Assembly (NCBI GenBank): GCA_035282865.1
Contig: DATEVB010000077.1
Location: forward strand, 1-30,061
Length of the DNA: 30,061 bases
DNA from: UBA4744 sp035282865
Lineage (GTDB): Bacteria; Actinomycetota; Acidimicrobiia; Spongiisociales; UBA4744
Reading direction: 5' to 3'
A model generated the notes under the pieces. The model had not been told where the DNA came from, searched no databases, and was given only the letters and a program-made list of their open reading frames with translations. How positions within the stretch are numbered: position 1 is the first letter of the stretch; each line of letters begins with the position of its first letter. The translations under genes were made by a program, and so were the position numbers. Shown piece after piece: positions 23,449-30,061 of this stretch.

Positions 23449-24195
23449 TCAGCAATCCGGTCGGGCGCCGTCGTGCCAAGGGTCAACGCCAATCCAGTCG
23501 CGAGCGTCCAGGCGGGCGCCACTGGAGATGCGGCAGCCCGGTCGCGCCAGGTGGAAAAACACCGGCAGGATGTCGTCCGTGGCGGGGATCGTGGTGGGAT
23601 CTTCATCGGGTAGCGCGGCTGCCCGCATGCCGGTTGCCGTCCCGCCGGGATTCACCGAGTAGACACGACCGACGTCTTTCCACTCATCTGCGAGGGTCTC
23701 CAGCCATCCTTCCAAAGCGAATTTGGAGACCGCGTACATGCCCCACCCGGCTCGGCTGATACGTCCGACGCCGCTCGATACGCCGATCACCGTTGGGTGC
23801 TGGCCTTCAATCAGCAGGTGGACGAGAGCCTGGTGGAGGAGGTGGACGGCCGTCATGTTGACCTCGAACACCGCCCGCCACGCGTCCTCCGGGTAGTGCG
23901 CCAGGGGGGTATGAGGCGGGCCAAGGATCCCGGCGGCGTGGACCACGACATCGAGGCCCGGAGCGCGGGACCCGATGCTGTCCACGATCGCCTGCCGGGT
24001 GGTCCGGTCGGTGAGGTCTCCGGTCACGGCATGGGTCCGGTCGGCGGCAAGGCCGGCGATCGTCTGATCGAGATGATCGGGACGGCGGGCAACCGTCCAC
24101 ACCCGAGCACCCTCTCGCGAGTAGCCCCGTACCAGCGCCCGGCCGATGCCGGATGAGCCGCCGGTCACCAGGATTCGCCTGCCATCCAAATGCAT
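23449..24195 (-). CDS. Short-chain dehydrogenase/reductase
   Basis: The 248-residue protein is a classical SDR oxidoreductase: NAD(P)-binding TGGSSGIG at 11-18, GDLTD at 59-63, HAAG (in place of NNAG) at 86-89, catalytic serine near 140-141, and Y154/K158 in YAVSK. An arginine-rich stretch after the second strand (VARRPD) suggests NADPH. The substrate cannot be told. The gene diverges from mraZ over 167 bp and precedes the stress-protein gene on the same strand. Its C-terminus ends in a polar, Trp/His-rich tail. Confidence 0.87.
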   Translation of the reverse strand: MHLDGRRILVTGGSSGIGRALVRGYSREGARVWTVARRPDHLDQTIAGLAADRTHAVTGDLTDRTTRQAIVDSIGSRAPGLDVVVHAAGILGPPHTPLAHYPEDAWRAVFEVNMTAVHLLHQALVHLLIEGQHPTVIGVSSGVGRISRAGWGMYAVSKFALEGWLETLADEWKDVGRVYSVNPGGTATGMRAAALPDEDPTTIPATDDILPVFFHLARPGCRISSGARLDARDWIGVDPWHDGARPDC

Positions 24196-24291
24196 GGCAG
24201 AAGGATGGCTGGCGGCGGCAGCTCATCCAAGTCCGCACAGGTGGTTCCCAACGTATGGGGCCACATATGGGAAGAAAGGGGCGCGATTGGG

Positions 24292-24320
24292 TTGACATGT
24301 GGTGCGGAATGGGGCATAGT
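24292..24320 (+). promoter_or_regulatory. mraZ / dcw cluster promoter
   Basis: TTGACA at 24292-24297 and CATAGT at 24315-24320 are separated by exactly 17 bp, a good housekeeping sigma promoter. It is the only start in the window with a consensus -35. Transcription would begin near 24327, leaving about 35 nt of leader to the mraZ ATG. Confidence 0.75.
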
Positions 24321-24344
24321 GGTTCGCAGTGGAGGACTACGGAT
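24300..24344 (+). promoter_or_regulatory. Probable MraZ operator: 10-bp-periodic TGG repeat array
   Basis: TGGTG, TGGGG, TGGTT, TGGAG and CGGAT start at 24300, 24310, 24320, 24330 and 24340, each followed by a 5-nt spacer. MraZ is known to bind direct repeats of a TGGGN-type pentamer with 5-nt spacers and to repress its own operon. The array covers the spacer, the -10 and the transcription start. Three further GGG-containing units at 24256, 24268 and 24288 are out of register. Confidence 0.65.
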
Positions 24345-24362
24345 GTTGGACAGGGTGCAATC

Positions 24363-24791
24363 ATGTTCCTCGGTGAGTACCAGCACACACTCGACCCGAA
24401 GGGGAGAGTCGTGTTGCCCGCCAAATTCCGCGAACAATTGGCGGATGGTTGTGTCATCACCAAAGGGCAGGAGCGATGCCTCTACGTCTTCCCGCTCGAT
24501 CGGTGGGAGACGGAGGCAGACCGAGTGAACTCGCTTCCCCGCGATGCCCGGGCCCGCAAGTTTGCCCGGTCGTTCTTCGCCGGTGCCGACCAGCAGGATC
24601 TCGACAAACAGGGCAGAGTGCAGATCCCCGCCAATCTCCGCACCTACGGGGACCTCACCAAGGACCTCACCGTGGTGGGAGTATCAGACCACGTGGAGAT
24701 TTGGGACACGGCGACATGGAATCGCACGTCCGCCCAGGCAGACGAGTTCTACGCCTACATGGAGGAGGCCCTCGGCGAACACAGAACCTGA
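24363..24791 (+). CDS. mraZ: Transcriptional regulator MraZ
   Basis: MraZ is the DNA-binding regulator of the division and cell-wall cluster, working as a ring-shaped oligomer. The 142-residue length is standard. It has the two SpoVT/AbrB-like halves: N-terminal FLGEYQHTLDPKGRVVLPAKFRE (2-24) and the second copy FFAGADQQDLDKQGRVQIPANLR (70-92), each with the D-x-K/Q-G-R-x-x-I/L-P core. ATG 24363 is the family start; a weak AGGG at 24352-24355 is 7 nt upstream, and the longer frame reaches back into the promoter. It is the first gene of the cluster, behind the consensus promoter and the repeat array that it probably binds. Confidence 0.95.
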   Translation: MFLGEYQHTLDPKGRVVLPAKFREQLADGCVITKGQERCLYVFPLDRWETEADRVNSLPRDARARKFARSFFAGADQQDLDKQGRVQIPANLRTYGDLTKDLTVVGVSDHVEIWDTATWNRTSAQADEFYAYMEEALGEHRT

Positions 24792-24816
24792 CGCGGCAAT
24801 CGAGGTCTGGTTCATC

Positions 24817-24890
24817 GCCAGCCCCCCGGAACCAACGGAAGGCCCCTTACTCCGCCCGCTTCCTTTGGTGCCAGCGCCCGGGGGGCTGGC
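24817..24890 (+). other. Long stem-loop abutting the rsmH start codon
   Basis: In the 100-bp mraZ-rsmH gap, 24817-24829 and 24878-24890 are a perfect 13-bp inverted repeat (GCCAGCCCCCCGG and its complement). Inside it, 24831-24841 and 24859-24869 pair over 10 of 11 positions, leaving a 17-nt apical loop and an asymmetric 1/8-nt internal loop. The 3' arm holds the only G-rich, Shine-Dalgarno-like sequence and ends one base before ATG 24892, so the fold would hide the rsmH ribosome-binding site. No T tract follows, so it is not a classic terminator. Confidence 0.7.
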
Positions 24891-24891
24891 A

Positions 24892-25848
24892 ATGAATCAG
24901 ACACCCGAGAGCCGGAAGTTCCACGAAGCAGTGATGGCAGAGGAGGTGGTCGAGCTGTTCCGTCCGTTACACCGTGGTCTCATCGTCGACGCGACCTTGG
25001 GCGGCGGCGGCCACAGCCGGCGCATCTTCGATGCACTAGGCGGCAACGTACGAATCCTCGCCTTCGACCGGGATCCGGACGCCGTCCGGGAGGCTCAGAG
25101 TATGCGTAGGGATGCCGGCATCGGGGAGCGACTCCAGATCGTCAATCGCAACTACCGGGAAATGGAAGAAGTGTTGATCGAACAGAGCATCGAAGGTATC
25201 GACGGCGCCCTCTTCGATCTGGGGGTTTCCAGCCACCAGGTCGAGGAGGGCACGCGAGGTTTCTCGTATCGGTCGGCCGGGCCGCTCGACATGCGCATGG
25301 GTCCCGATGCTCCCCACACCGCAGCCGAATTGGTCAACGAATGGCCCGCGGCCGATCTCGCTCGAGTGATTCGATCCTACGGGGAAGAACCCTTTGCCAC
25401 CCGGATTGCCCGGGCCATTGTGGCCGCCCGTCCGATCGACGACACAGAGCACCTGGCAGAGATTGTTCGGGCGGCTATTCCCGCTGCCACACGTCGGAGC
25501 GGGGGGCACCCGGCTCGCAAGACCTTCCAGGCGTTGCGTATCGCAGCCAACGACGAACTCGGGGCGCTCGACCAGGGTTTGGAAACGGCGCTTGGCCGGC
25601 TTCGCCTCGGGGGCCGATGTGTCGTCATTTCGTATCACTCGCTCGAAGACCGCATGGTCAAGCGGCGTTTCGCCGCCGGCGCAACCGGCTGCACCTGCCC
25701 ACCCGATTTCCCGATCTGCGTGTGCGAAAACACCGTGGAACTCCGCCTCCTCACGCGCAAACCACTTCGCCCCACCTCCGAGGAGGTGGCGACGAATCCG
25801 CGCGCCCGAAGTGCTCGCCTGCGGGCCGTTGAGAAGGTGGCGGCATGA
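24892..25848 (+). CDS. rsmH: 16S rRNA (cytosine1402-N4)-methyltransferase
   Basis: RsmH (MraW) methylates C1402 of 16S rRNA with S-adenosylmethionine. The 318-residue protein has the normal N-terminus FHEAVMAEEVVELF, the SAM-binding loop IVDATLGGGGHSRRIF, and the family motifs ALFDLGVSSHQVEEGTRGFSYRSAGPLDMRMG, HPARKTFQALRIAANDELGAL and CVVISYHSLEDRMVKRRF. A CxC-x5-C-x-C stretch (GCTCPPDFPICVC) near the C-terminus is common in actinobacterial RsmH. ATG 24892 is chosen by family length; in-frame TTG 24865 and GTG 24868 are inside the stem-loop. The stop overlaps the ftsL-like start (ATGA). Confidence 0.94.
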   Translation: MNQTPESRKFHEAVMAEEVVELFRPLHRGLIVDATLGGGGHSRRIFDALGGNVRILAFDRDPDAVREAQSMRRDAGIGERLQIVNRNYREMEEVLIEQSIEGIDGALFDLGVSSHQVEEGTRGFSYRSAGPLDMRMGPDAPHTAAELVNEWPAADLARVIRSYGEEPFATRIARAIVAARPIDDTEHLAEIVRAAIPAATRRSGGHPARKTFQALRIAANDELGALDQGLETALGRLRLGGRCVVISYHSLEDRMVKRRFAAGATGCTCPPDFPICVCENTVELRLLTRKPLRPTSEEVATNPRARSARLRAVEKVAA

Positions 25849-26249
25849 CGGCCCGCCTTGCCCCCGTCCCACAGCAACAGCACCGCATCAGGGTCATACC
25901 CGGCCGAGGAATCCAGCCCCTCCGACTGGCTCCATGGCTGCTGTTCACGGCGCTCGTCATCTTCGTCTTCTTTGCGCTCATCTATTCGAGGACCATCCTG
26001 AGTGACTCCGCTTTCCGTCTGAGGGAAGTCGAGGCGCAGATTTCCCAGGAACAAGCGACCTATCAACAGCTGCGGCTGGAAGTGGCACGCCTCCAATCAC
26101 CGGAGCGAATCGTTCCGCTCGCCGAGGGAATCGGACTGGTGCTCCCCAACGAAGTCCGGACCATCGAAGTGGCCAGAGTAACCGGCTTCGAAGGCGGGGC
26201 CGAGGCACGGTGGGCGGAAGTGAAATCGATACTCACTGCATCGCCATGA
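25845..26249 (+). CDS. ftsL: FtsL-like division protein
   Basis: The 134-residue protein has the FtsL plan: a basic cytoplasmic N-terminus (1-28), one membrane helix (about 29-49, APWLLFTALVIFVFFALIY), then a heptad-like extracytoplasmic helix (about 54-86) with RLREVEAQISQEQATYQQLRLEVARLQSPERI and the GLVLP segment near 97-101. FtsL forms a complex with DivIC/FtsB and FtsQ that activates septal synthesis by FtsW-FtsI. Sequence conservation in this family is low, so the name rests on topology and on its place between rsmH and ftsI. Both ends overlap neighbours as ATGA. Confidence 0.85.
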   Translation: MTARLAPVPQQQHRIRVIPGRGIQPLRLAPWLLFTALVIFVFFALIYSRTILSDSAFRLREVEAQISQEQATYQQLRLEVARLQSPERIVPLAEGIGLVLPNEVRTIEVARVTGFEGGAEARWAEVKSILTASP

Positions 26250-26344
26250 GGACGACCGGACCATGCGCTGGCGACCGGAGTCCCTCGGGTTACCAAGAAC
26301 CCGAAGGAAGAGGCTCGCCCGTCGGGGTCCGCGCGGAGGTATAG
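26246..26344 (+). CDS. Candidate small ORF (32 residues) between ftsL and ftsI
   Basis: An ATG overlapping the ftsL stop (ATGA at 26246-26249) opens a 32-codon frame beginning MRTTGPCAGD and ending GVRAEV, with its TAG at 26342-26344, one base before the ftsI GTG. It fills the whole gap between the two genes, and the ftsI ribosome-binding site (GGAGG, 26335-26339) lies inside its last codons. It is hydrophilic with no recognisable domain. About two thirds of third positions are G or C, lower than the neighbours appear, so it may be a chance frame or a translation relay rather than a functional peptide. A 7-bp stem (26285-26291 with 26298-26304, 6-nt loop) lies in the middle. Confidence 0.35.
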   Translation: MRTTGPCAGDRSPSGYQEPEGRGSPVGVRAEV

Positions 26345-26345
26345 C

Positions 26346-28085
26346 GTGGCGGGGCGGCAGACGAGCCGCCGCACGGGGATGGGGGTAACCGACTACCGGC
26401 TTGTGGTCGTAGGGATTGGCCTTATTACGATCTGGGCGGCCATCGGTGTGCGGCTTTTCCAGGTCCAGATCGTTAGAGCCGATGAGCTGGCCGCGATGGG
26501 GCTCGATCAACGCCTCACCGTCAAAGAACTGGCTGCTGATCGCGGCAACATATTCGACCGGGAAGGGCGAGAGTTGGCCATCACGGTGGACGCCACCACG
26601 ATCTACGCCAACCCTCAACAGGTGACCACTCCGGAAGTCACCGCCACCCTGGTCGCTGCCGCCCTCGAACTCGACGCCGAAGACTTATTCGAGAAACTCA
26701 CCTCCGACAAGAGTTTTGTTTTCATCGCCCGGCAGGTCGAATGGGGGCAAGCCGAGCCGGTCACCAAACTCGGGCATGCCGGCATCCACTGGTATACCGA
26801 ACCGAAACGGGTCTATCCCGCCGGGAGCATGGCCGCTCAAGTCGTCGGGTTCGTCAACATCGACAATCAGGGTATCGAAGGCCTCGAGTTCGGATATGAC
26901 GAGGAGCTGAGTGGATCCCCGGGTCGCTTGGAGGCGGAGCAGGACCCCGACGGCCGCCTCATCACGTTCGGGGAATATGATGTCGTTCCCGCCATTCCGG
27001 GTAGCGACCTCGTCACGACCATTGATCGAGAGATTCAGTACATAGCCGAAGAGGTGTGCAAGGACACCATCAGCCGCACGGGGGCGCAGCGTTGTTCCGT
27101 TGTTGTTCTTGACCCGGCGACCGGTGAAGTACTTGCCATGGTGACGCTGCCCGGGTTCGACCCGGGAAATCGCTCCGGTACGGATCCGGACCGTTTCCGG
27201 AACTGGACGGCCCTGTCGGTCTACGAACCGGGTTCTACCCAGAAACTCGTAACTGTGGCCGCAGCGTTAGAGGAGAAAGTGGTCAATTGGGCGACCACCT
27301 TCGAAGTGCCGGATCAGATCGAGATTGTTCGCGGCGCTTGTCCGGATAACGAGGACGTCTATGGCTGTTTCAGTGACTTCACCCCCCATGAGCCTCGCAT
27401 CATGAGCGTCAGGGACATCGTGACTCGTTCGTCCAACGTCGGCACGATCATGATCGGACGCGAGCTAGGAGAGAAGAACCTGGCTCGCTACCTCGAGGCC
27501 TTCAACTTCGGGGCCCCCACCGGGCTCGACTTCCCGGGCGAAGCCGCCGGCCAAATCAACCTCGCCAATGGATGTCAGTCCTGCCCGGCGTCGGCGGCCA
27601 TCGGCTACAGCGTCTCCGTGACCGAGCTCCAGATGGCAGCCACCTACGCGACCATCGCCAACAATGGTGTGTGGGTGCAACCCCACTTGGTGAAAGAGAT
27701 CATCGACGGCGGCGGCGTGCGCAATCCGGTCGACCCGGAGCGCCGGGAGGTCGTTTCGCCAGATACTGCCCGCGTCGTGCGGCTTCTCCTCCAGAGCGTC
27801 GTTCAGAGCGAAGACGGTACCGGCCGGCAGGCCCGGGTGCCCGGATATAGCGTCGGAGGCAAGACGGGCACAACCCGACGGTTCGTGGAAGGTGAGGGAT
27901 ATACCGGCGACTTCGTGGCCAGCTTCATCGGCATGGCGCCCATCGAGAATCCTCAGATCGTCGTGGCGGTCGTCGTGGACGCTCCCTATTCGGACAACAC
28001 CGGCGGACGGGCCGCCGCCCCAGCCTTCGCCGAAATAGTTGAAAGGACTCTGCATCAAATGGGAGTGGCGCCGGATGTTTCCTGA
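26346..28085 (+). CDS. ftsI: Septal peptidoglycan transpeptidase (class B PBP)
   Basis: This 579-residue class B penicillin-binding protein cross-links septal peptidoglycan. It has a short cytoplasmic tail, one membrane anchor (about 17-38), the pedestal domain with RGNIFDREGRELA at 66-78, and a transpeptidase domain with S297-T-Q-K300 (SxxK), S362-S-N364 (SxN) and K506-T-G508 (KTG). GTG 26346 is preceded by GGAGG (26335-26339) at 6 nt. Six ectodomain cysteines (238, 250, 332, 341, 410, 413, the last two as CxxC) are unusual for FtsI and could make disulfides. Its position after ftsL and before murE is the standard dcw order; it would pair with an FtsW encoded further on. It overlaps murE by 11 bp. 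Confidence 0.94.
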   Translation: MAGRQTSRRTGMGVTDYRLVVVGIGLITIWAAIGVRLFQVQIVRADELAAMGLDQRLTVKELAADRGNIFDREGRELAITVDATTIYANPQQVTTPEVTATLVAAALELDAEDLFEKLTSDKSFVFIARQVEWGQAEPVTKLGHAGIHWYTEPKRVYPAGSMAAQVVGFVNIDNQGIEGLEFGYDEELSGSPGRLEAEQDPDGRLITFGEYDVVPAIPGSDLVTTIDREIQYIAEEVCKDTISRTGAQRCSVVVLDPATGEVLAMVTLPGFDPGNRSGTDPDRFRNWTALSVYEPGSTQKLVTVAAALEEKVVNWATTFEVPDQIEIVRGACPDNEDVYGCFSDFTPHEPRIMSVRDIVTRSSNVGTIMIGRELGEKNLARYLEAFNFGAPTGLDFPGEAAGQINLANGCQSCPASAAIGYSVSVTELQMAATYATIANNGVWVQPHLVKEIIDGGGVRNPVDPERREVVSPDTARVVRLLLQSVVQSEDGTGRQARVPGYSVGGKTGTTRRFVEGEGYTGDFVASFIGMAPIENPQIVVAVVVDAPYSDNTGGRAAAPAFAEIVERTLHQMGVAPDVS

Positions 28086-29538
28086 GATCCTGCTTTCCGA
28101 TCTGGCCGAAGCGGTCCATGGAGTGGTGGTCGGTTCCGACCGGATACCGATCCGCGACGTGACCCACGACAGCCGGCAGGCCGGTCCCGGCGCACTCTTC
28201 GTGGCCGTGCGGGGATTCACCACCGACGGACACCTTTTTCTGCCCGAGGCGGTTGCCAACGGGGCCGCAGCTCTCTGCGTGGAAGAGCGTCAGGACGCCG
28301 CCATACCGCAACTGATCGTGACGGATGGTCGGACGGCGCTCCCCACCCTGGCCGCCACCGTTCATCATCACCCATCCCGCCGTCTCCGGGTGGTGGGGGT
28401 GACGGGCACCAACGGCAAGACAACCGTTGCCTACTTGCTCGAGTCGATTGCGTTGGCAGCGGGACTGTCGAGTGGCGTGGTCGGCACGATTGGAGCTCGT
28501 ATCGCCGGTCGGCCCGTTCCGGTCGGTAGGACGACACCGGAAGCCACCGACCTCCAGCGTCTGCTCGCCCGGATGGTCGACCAGACCGTAGATATCGCGG
28601 CCATTGAAGTGTCTTCCCATGCCCTTGCGTTGCACCGCGTTGACGAGGTCTCCTTTACGGTCGCGGCTTTCACGAATCTCGCCCAGGATCACCTCGACTT
28701 CCACAAGAACATGGACGATTACTTCGAAGCCAAGGCGACCCTATTCGAAAGCGGACGAGCCGATCGCGCCGTCATCTGGGTGGACGATCCGTTCGGCTCG
28801 CGACTCGCCGGTCGGGTGACCATTCCGGTAACTCGCGTCGGAATGAGGCCCGGGGCCGAAGTACGGGCGACCTCGGTCGAGGTAACGCCGACCGGCTCCA
28901 GGTTCGAACTGGTCCTCCGGGAAGGGTCCCGGGATGTCGAGTTGCCGCTGGGGGGAGCCTTCAACATTGAGAACGCCCTGGTGGCGGCCGCCTGCGCCCG
29001 GGAGTTGGGGGTGGGACTAGATGACATAGAAGACGGGCTTCGTACTGTCCCCCAGATCCCGGGCCGATTTGAGAAGATCGACGAAGGTCAGGACTTCGCG
29101 GTGATCGTCGACTATGCCCACACGCCGGAGGGCATCGAAGCGGCCGTGGCGGCGGCTCGGAGCGTGTCCGCCGGGACGGTCATCGTGGTGGTGGGCGCCG
29201 GTGGAGATCGTGACCGACTGAAGAGGCCTCGTATGGGAAGGGCGGCGGCCGGAGCCGACGTCGCCATCATCACCTCGGACAACCCGCGCTCCGAAGATCC
29301 TCTTGCCATCATCGCCGAGGTAGTGGCCGGCATGGGGGAAAGAAGCGCCGGGTTGCAGGTGGTGCCCGATCGACGTTCTGCCATCCGAACCGCCGTGCAG
29401 GCGGCTTCGGCCGGTGATGTGGTTTTGATTCTCGGTAAAGGTCATGAGCAAGGACAGGAGATAGCCGATCGAGTCGAACCATTCGACGATCGAGTAGTGG
29501 CGGGCGAGGAACTGGTCAGACTTGGAGTCGCCTCATGA
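28075..29538 (+). CDS. murE: UDP-MurNAc-L-Ala-D-Glu:meso-diaminopimelate ligase
   Basis: MurE adds the third amino acid of the peptidoglycan stem peptide in an ATP-dependent cytosolic reaction. The 487-residue protein has the P-loop GTNGKTT at 111-117, TTPEATDL and EVSSHAL of the UDP-substrate domain, the lysine in YFEAKATLF that is carbamylated in the family, VIVDYAHTPEGI and GAGGDRDRLKRPRMG. The specificity motif DNPR is at 402-405, which marks meso-diaminopimelate rather than lysine as substrate (lysine enzymes differ at the arginine). ATG 28075 is chosen over upstream 28039 because it matches the family N-terminus; GGGAG at 28061-28065 is 9 nt away. The stop overlaps mraY as ATGA, leaving no murF between. 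Confidence 0.94.
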   Translation: MFPEILLSDLAEAVHGVVVGSDRIPIRDVTHDSRQAGPGALFVAVRGFTTDGHLFLPEAVANGAAALCVEERQDAAIPQLIVTDGRTALPTLAATVHHHPSRRLRVVGVTGTNGKTTVAYLLESIALAAGLSSGVVGTIGARIAGRPVPVGRTTPEATDLQRLLARMVDQTVDIAAIEVSSHALALHRVDEVSFTVAAFTNLAQDHLDFHKNMDDYFEAKATLFESGRADRAVIWVDDPFGSRLAGRVTIPVTRVGMRPGAEVRATSVEVTPTGSRFELVLREGSRDVELPLGGAFNIENALVAAACARELGVGLDDIEDGLRTVPQIPGRFEKIDEGQDFAVIVDYAHTPEGIEAAVAAARSVSAGTVIVVVGAGGDRDRLKRPRMGRAAAGADVAIITSDNPRSEDPLAIIAEVVAGMGERSAGLQVVPDRRSAIRTAVQAASAGDVVLILGKGHEQGQEIADRVEPFDDRVVAGEELVRLGVAS

Positions 29539-30061
29539 TTGCGATGCTCGTTTCGGCGGCCGTCGCGTTTCTCCTGGCCATCCTGCTGACTCCGTCCGCC
29601 ATCCGGTTCCTTCGGGAACGAAGCGTCGGTCAATTCATCCAAGAGGAGGTCGAGGGGCATTCTCACAAACACGGCACTCCCACGATGGGGGGTGTCGTGA
29701 TTCTCATCGCGATGCTGGCGGGTTACCTGTTGTCGCACATCAGAGTCTGGAGCCCTTTCGAAGGCTTCGATCTCAGGTTGCGTGCCTTTGGCGGAGGTGG
29801 CTTGCTCGTGGTGGGAGCCACGCTCGGGATGGGACTAATCGGGCTCTTGGATGACTACCTCAAAGTGACCCGTGAACGGAACCTGGGACTGAACAAGCGG
29901 GCCAAGATCGTCGGACAGATAGCCATCGCCGGTCTCTTCGCCTGGGGTGCGGTCACGCTCGGGGTTTCGACCGAAATCGGTTTCGCCCGCTCGCTCGGTA
30001 TCGATCTGGGGCCTCTTTATCCCATCTGGGTGTTGCTGATGCTCACTGCGACGGCCAACGC
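29535..30061 (+). CDS. mraY: Phospho-MurNAc-pentapeptide transferase (3' truncated by window edge)
   Basis: MraY transfers phospho-MurNAc-pentapeptide to undecaprenyl phosphate, making lipid I at the membrane. About 175 residues are visible, of roughly 350 expected. A first membrane helix (4-20) leads to KHGTPTMGG at 45-53 and to the catalytic-site motif LLDDYLKV at 104-111, followed by NLGLNKRAKIVGQ. Both motifs are diagnostic of MraY. ATG 29535 overlaps the murE stop (ATGA). The frame runs open off the right edge. Confidence 0.94.
   Translation, partial: MIAMLVSAAVAFLLAILLTPSAIRFLRERSVGQFIQEEVEGHSHKHGTPTMGGVVILIAMLAGYLLSHIRVWSPFEGFDLRLRAFGGGGLLVVGATLGMGLIGLLDDYLKVTRERNLGLNKRAKIVGQIAIAGLFAWGAVTLGVSTEIGFARSLGIDLGPLYPIWVLLMLTATAN

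Noticed and set aside
1..30061. CRISPR arrays, tRNA, rRNA, IS elements, att sites, riboswitches
   Set aside because: Looked for and not seen: no regularly spaced repeats beyond the MraZ-box array, no cloverleaf-like conserved arms, no transposase ORF, no recognisable riboswitch core.

Overview
The window is high-GC bacterial chromosome with tightly packed genes, many 1-11 bp start/stop overlaps (ATGA, GTGA, TGATG) and frequent GTG/TTG starts. A luciferase-like F420-type oxidoreductase, a DUF3040 protein, a MoxR-DUF58-transglutaminase operon beside the division/cell-wall (dcw) cluster, and repeated leaderless promoters (TANNNT ending 6-8 nt before the start codon) all point to an actinobacterium. 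Acidimicrobiia or a related uncultured lineage is my best guess, but no rRNA or taxonomic marker is present to settle it.

Layout. 1-93 is the tail of an upstream gene. 293-2467 is a coupled three-gene unit: ROK sugar kinase, DUF1232 protein, LLM oxidoreductase. An aminotransferase (2541-3713) faces a convergent alpha-glucan phosphorylase (3771-5906, minus). A threonine aldolase (6055-7095) diverges from the latter. 7153-11445 is a compact type II fatty-acid-synthesis operon, fabD-fabH-fabG-acpP-fabF. Two small membrane proteins (11536-12593, minus), a Nudix hydrolase, a histidine phosphatase (minus), DNA polymerase IV (dinB), a DUF3040 membrane protein and a MerR-type regulator follow. 16145-20669 (minus) is the moxR-DUF58-transglutaminase operon. 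A divergent promoter with a perfect TATAAT drives a coupled pair of unrecognised genes (20778-21664). Then come a minus-strand protein with a serine-recombinase fold but no catalytic residues, an HNH nuclease, a universal stress protein and an SDR oxidoreductase. 24292-30061 is the start of the dcw cluster: mraZ, rsmH, ftsL-like, a 32-codon small ORF, ftsI, murE, mraY (cut by the window edge).

How the genes work together. The ROK kinase and glucan phosphorylase would feed glycogen/glucose into glycolysis; the fab operon covers the malonyl-loading, initiation, elongation and first reduction steps of fatty-acid synthesis around its own carrier protein; the dcw genes make peptidoglycan precursors and the septal transpeptidase. 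No defence island, prophage, IS element, CRISPR array, tRNA or rRNA was seen.

Most interesting non-coding signals: a five-unit, exactly 10-bp-periodic TGG/CGG array over the mraZ promoter (probable MraZ autoregulatory operator); a long two-part stem-loop ending one base before the rsmH start codon; a perfect 7-7-7 dyad centred on the leaderless dinB promoter; and a small ORF stitched between ftsL and ftsI. The most interesting protein is the apparently dead resolvase-fold protein at 21738-22250. I did not find a complete novel multi-gene system that I could defend.
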